Source: Pelosinus fermentans JBW45 (GTDB lineage: Bacteria; Bacillota; Negativicutes; DSM-13327). From it: 64,000 nucleotides of DNA. The notes beneath the pieces are model-generated. The model saw only the letters and a program-made list of their open reading frames with translations, searched no databases and was not told the DNA's origin. Below, piece after piece: positions 61,667 through 64,000 of this stretch. The stretch is taken from contig NZ_CP010978.1 in NCBI RefSeq assembly GCF_000271665.2, forward strand, positions 3,564,501 through 3,628,500. Direction: 5' to 3'. Each line of letters begins with the position of its first letter. Position 1 is the stretch's first letter. The position numbers were made by a program, and so were the translations under genes.

Positions 61667-62953
61667 CTAGCTTTTTAATGAATGCCCATTATTTATAATT
61701 TTCGCTTGGGGCATTGTGGCAAAAAACAATGCAATAATACCTACTACACAAATGGCAACGTTCAATTGAAATGCTGGAGTATAACTTTTAAATGCGTCGA
61801 ATATTTTACCACCAACGATTCCGGCAGGTGAACAAGCAATCGCTGATAATAATAACACTGTTCCATTTACCTTTGGAAAGGCAGCTGGTCCATAAAAGTT
61901 TCCAACCATAGTATTTAAGCAAACAAAGGTCCAGCCAAAACCAGCACCATACAGTATTGCCGCAATATAAGCAAGTAAGAGAGTGCTTGCCGTAACGCTA
62001 ATCGCTAAGAAAGAGCCAACAAAATAACATACAATCCCTAACATAAAGGCAAAACGAGCAGCCATCTTATCCATTAACCAACCACCAATCAATCGACCAG
62101 CGATCCCCCCCATGGTAAATAACCCCATAGCCATTGCGGCATCAGCAGGATTAATCCCGACTCCTCTAAGGTGAAGAATCCAGTGAGCGGTAAAAAACAT
62201 AAAAGGAAATTGGCACGCAATGGAACCAACAACAACCATCCAAAATGATTTTGTTTTATAAGCTTCTGCTGGTGTCCATGCATATTTAGTTGACAATGCT
62301 GATGATGTAGTATTTTGAATTGATGGTGTTTCTTCCAACTCACCATCAACCCTTTGTCCCAAATCTTCTGGGCGTTCTTTTACAAAAAGATAGGCAATAA
62401 CTCCAGCTGCAACAGCAATACCGGCAACGATTAACCATGCTTGCCGCCAATCACCGCCATTACCAGCCAAAATTTTATTCATTAGGGGTGCACCAATAAA
62501 GCCTGCAAAACCAGAGGCAGTCATGGTTACAGCCATTGCTCTGCCACGATACTTTTTGAACCAACGAATAACAGCAGTTGACAAAGGAACGATGGTACCA
62601 AAGCCGATCCCCGTGCCAATCAATACACCAAAACCAATCAGATAGTGCCAAGGCTGTGACGCAATAAAAGACATCCAAAGGGTTCCGAGACAAATAAATG
62701 CAGAACCAATACCAAAAGTTGTTTTAATACCCCACTTGCCAATTGAACCAGCAATAAGCATGGATGGAACACCGATAAAAAAATTCAGCAAAGTGAATCC
62801 CAGACCGAAGGTAGTCCGATCCATGGCTAATTCCTTCATCATATAGGTATTAATGACAGCACCGCCATATAGCGGAAAACCCATGTTAAGCAAATATAAG
62901 AACCACAATGCACCACATAATTTCCAGCCATAAAAGTTTTGTTCATTTCTCAC
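61667..62953 (-). CDS. OFA-type MFS transporter
   Basis: 428 aa with 12 transmembrane helices. NFYGWKLCGALWFLYLLNMG and GVLIGTGIGFGTIVPLSTAV with WFKKYRGRAMAVTMTASGFA are MFS motifs resembling the oxalate/formate antiporter (OFA) family. GRLIGGWLMDKMAARFAFML is the symmetric second motif. Most members move monocarboxylates. It lies 26 bp after fixX, so it may import a carboxylate used with the FixCX electron-transfer module. Confidence 0.88.
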   Translation of the reverse strand: MRNEQNFYGWKLCGALWFLYLLNMGFPLYGGAVINTYMMKELAMDRTTFGLGFTLLNFFIGVPSMLIAGSIGKWGIKTTFGIGSAFICLGTLWMSFIASQPWHYLIGFGVLIGTGIGFGTIVPLSTAVIRWFKKYRGRAMAVTMTASGFAGFIGAPLMNKILAGNGGDWRQAWLIVAGIAVAAGVIAYLFVKERPEDLGQRVDGELEETPSIQNTTSSALSTKYAWTPAEAYKTKSFWMVVVGSIACQFPFMFFTAHWILHLRGVGINPADAAMAMGLFTMGGIAGRLIGGWLMDKMAARFAFMLGIVCYFVGSFLAISVTASTLLLAYIAAILYGAGFGWTFVCLNTMVGNFYGPAAFPKVNGTVLLLSAIACSPAGIVGGKIFDAFKSYTPAFQLNVAICVVGIIALFFATMPQAKIINNGHSLKS

Positions 62954-62979
62954 TTTTTTAGCCCTCCCTTTTTTAGTCT

Positions 62980-63270
62980 TTAGCCATTTCTAAAGGCAAC
63001 TCCAAAGGTCCCTCGCGGATAGGTCCAACGAACAATTCCCTTGTCTTTGCATATCACTCGACAAGTACCGCATTCCAAGCACCCTGCATAATCAAAATTC
63101 ATTTCTCCATCCTTTACGGTATAAAGGACGGCTGGACATACCACAAGGCAGGGTTTATCCATACATTTTGCGCAAATCGTTTTATCTAGAAGAATATGGG
63201 GTTCTTCTTCATCAACAACGAATTTATCCAGTCCAAGAAGTTCTTCTGGTGTAAGTTTTTTTATTGTCAT
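62980..63270 (-). CDS. fixX: FixX-like ferredoxin
   Basis: 96 aa. Cysteine-rich segments CAKCMDKPCLVVCPAVLYTV and CLECGTCRVICKDKGIVRWT give the FixX-type iron-sulfur pattern. FixX passes electrons with FixC from ETF (FixAB) in systems related to nitrogen fixation or crotonobetaine/carnitine metabolism. Its ATG overlaps the fixC stop by four bases. The OFA transporter follows. Confidence 0.92.
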   Translation of the reverse strand: MTIKKLTPEELLGLDKFVVDEEEPHILLDKTICAKCMDKPCLVVCPAVLYTVKDGEMNFDYAGCLECGTCRVICKDKGIVRWTYPRGTFGVAFRNG

Positions 63271-64000
63271 GTTGTTGCTTTAAACCCCTTCCAGCCATCT
63301 GCTACTATTTGTCCAAAGGTAACATGTTTTTTTACAATACCAAGCATAGCCTTGTCGATACGTTTGGGTAATGTGCCATCAACACTGAACATCATCTTCA
63401 TGATTTCATTCGCCATGTTTGGATAGGTAGAAATCATGCGAGCATTACCCAACAATTCATGATATTTACCATAAAGACGCATGGTGGGCAGAAGCTGTAA
63501 TTGTTCTAGTTGCTGCATATATGCGGCTCCAACATCACTAGCACCCTCATTAGCAATGATTGCTCTTGCCGCGGCTACACCGCTTACAATTGCCAGATCA
63601 ATGCCTCTAAGGATTGTACCTGTATTCATGCACATACCTGCAGCATCCCCTACTACTACTAAACCATCACGGTATAGTTTTTTGGGGATGCCGCTGAAAC
63701 CAATTTCTGGCACCAGATGAGCTCCGTACTCCACTGTCGTGCCATCTTTAATGAGTGAATATATAGCTGGGTGCATCTTCAAGTCCTGAAGAATGTCGTG
63801 GATTTTTTTGCCCTGGCGAGCAAGATCCTCTGGACTCAACACTACCCCCAGAGAAATACTGTTACTGTTGGTGTACATAAAGCCTCCGCCGAGAACTCCA
63901 TCTGTACCACCAACCAGCATTCGGGCTGCCCCCTCATCACCTGTTAGGTTAAACCGATCCTCGATTACATTCCTAGGTAATTCGATGATTTCTTTAGCCC
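63267..64000 (-). CDS. fixC: FixC-like ETF-quinone oxidoreductase, partial
   Basis: C-terminal 244 codons only; the frame stays open to the window edge and the N-terminal FAD Rossmann motif is outside. DGLVVVGDAAGMCMNTGTIL followed by RGIDLAIVSGVAAARAII is the second FAD-binding region of the FixC/ETF-QO family. It should oxidise reduced FixAB and pass electrons to quinone or, in bifurcating systems, to ferredoxin partners. It is followed with overlap by fixX. FixAB are probably upstream beyond position 64000. Confidence 0.9.
   Translation of the reverse strand, partial: AKEIIELPRNVIEDRFNLTGDEGAARMLVGGTDGVLGGGFMYTNSNSISLGVVLSPEDLARQGKKIHDILQDLKMHPAIYSLIKDGTTVEYGAHLVPEIGFSGIPKKLYRDGLVVVGDAAGMCMNTGTILRGIDLAIVSGVAAARAIIANEGASDVGAAYMQQLEQLQLLPTMRLYGKYHELLGNARMISTYPNMANEIMKMMFSVDGTLPKRIDKAMLGIVKKHVTFGQIVADGWKGFKATT

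Noticed and set aside
1-64000. CRISPR arrays, tRNA, rRNA, prophage or intact insertion sequences
   Set aside because: No regularly spaced repeats, cloverleaf genes, rRNA segments, integrases, phage structural genes or transposases were recognised.

Overview
The window looks like chromosomal DNA from a diderm, spore-forming Firmicute of the Negativicutes, most likely a Sporomusaceae such as Pelosinus. This is inferred from gene content. An Omp85/BamA-type assembly protein, an OmpM-like porin with an N-terminal SLH domain and a small beta-barrel protein indicate an outer membrane. Firmicute-type Shine-Dalgarno sequences, a CIRCE element on htpG, PPi-type phosphofructokinase motifs, a glycyl radical enzyme and a FixCX module fit an anaerobic fermenter. 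I found no rRNA, tRNA, CRISPR array, intact insertion sequence or prophage.

1-13 kb: a Tm-1-like protein with a TIM-barrel/AraC fusion regulator; an ECF sigma factor with its probable anti-sigma partner and two envelope proteins (PrcB-like and SIMPL) that share an ECF-type promoter motif; a gntR-glycyl radical enzyme-activase operon; and a chemoreceptor gene behind a c-di-GMP-I riboswitch. 13-26 kb: crcB behind a fluoride riboswitch, an RND efflux pair with its TetR regulator and operators, a second TetR with a paired SMR pump (one subunit has an in-frame TGA), a DUF3311/sodium-solute symporter pair, a nitroreductase, two L,D-transpeptidases and ComB. 26-42 kb: mostly single-gene units, namely LysR, a PAS histidine kinase, a GNAT-cyclic nucleotide domain fusion, HtpG, an AEC transporter, AraC, FabF, CsaA, a serine hydrolase, FosX, an outer-membrane barrel, and a CaCA exporter behind a Mn2+ (yybP-ykoY) riboswitch.

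42-57 kb, all on the minus strand, is the most interesting part. A probable carbohydrate-catabolic locus contains a TIM paralogue, a LarA-superfamily (nickel-pincer) enzyme, a GPH symporter, a class II aldolase, a FucI/AraA-like isomerase, an aldose-1-epimerase-like protein, a phosphofructokinase-like kinase, a TauE-type exporter and a LarC N-terminal part. A sigma-54 activator gene lies upstream. Two near-consensus sigma-54 promoters, one before the TIM-larA genes and one before a pair of half-size CHR transporters, each lie exactly 77 bases from a shared 40-bp activator-site-like block. The locus also holds decayed remnants of larB and of a second larA-type gene. The substrate is unknown; the flanking TauE and CHR genes make a sulfonated or other oxyanion-bearing sugar one testable possibility.

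57-64 kb: envelope genes (Omp85, a secreted protein, the SLH porin), an OFA-type MFS transporter, and fixX-fixC, which runs off the window end. Several dispersed intergenic repeat families are present, including two about 195-bp copies of one element.
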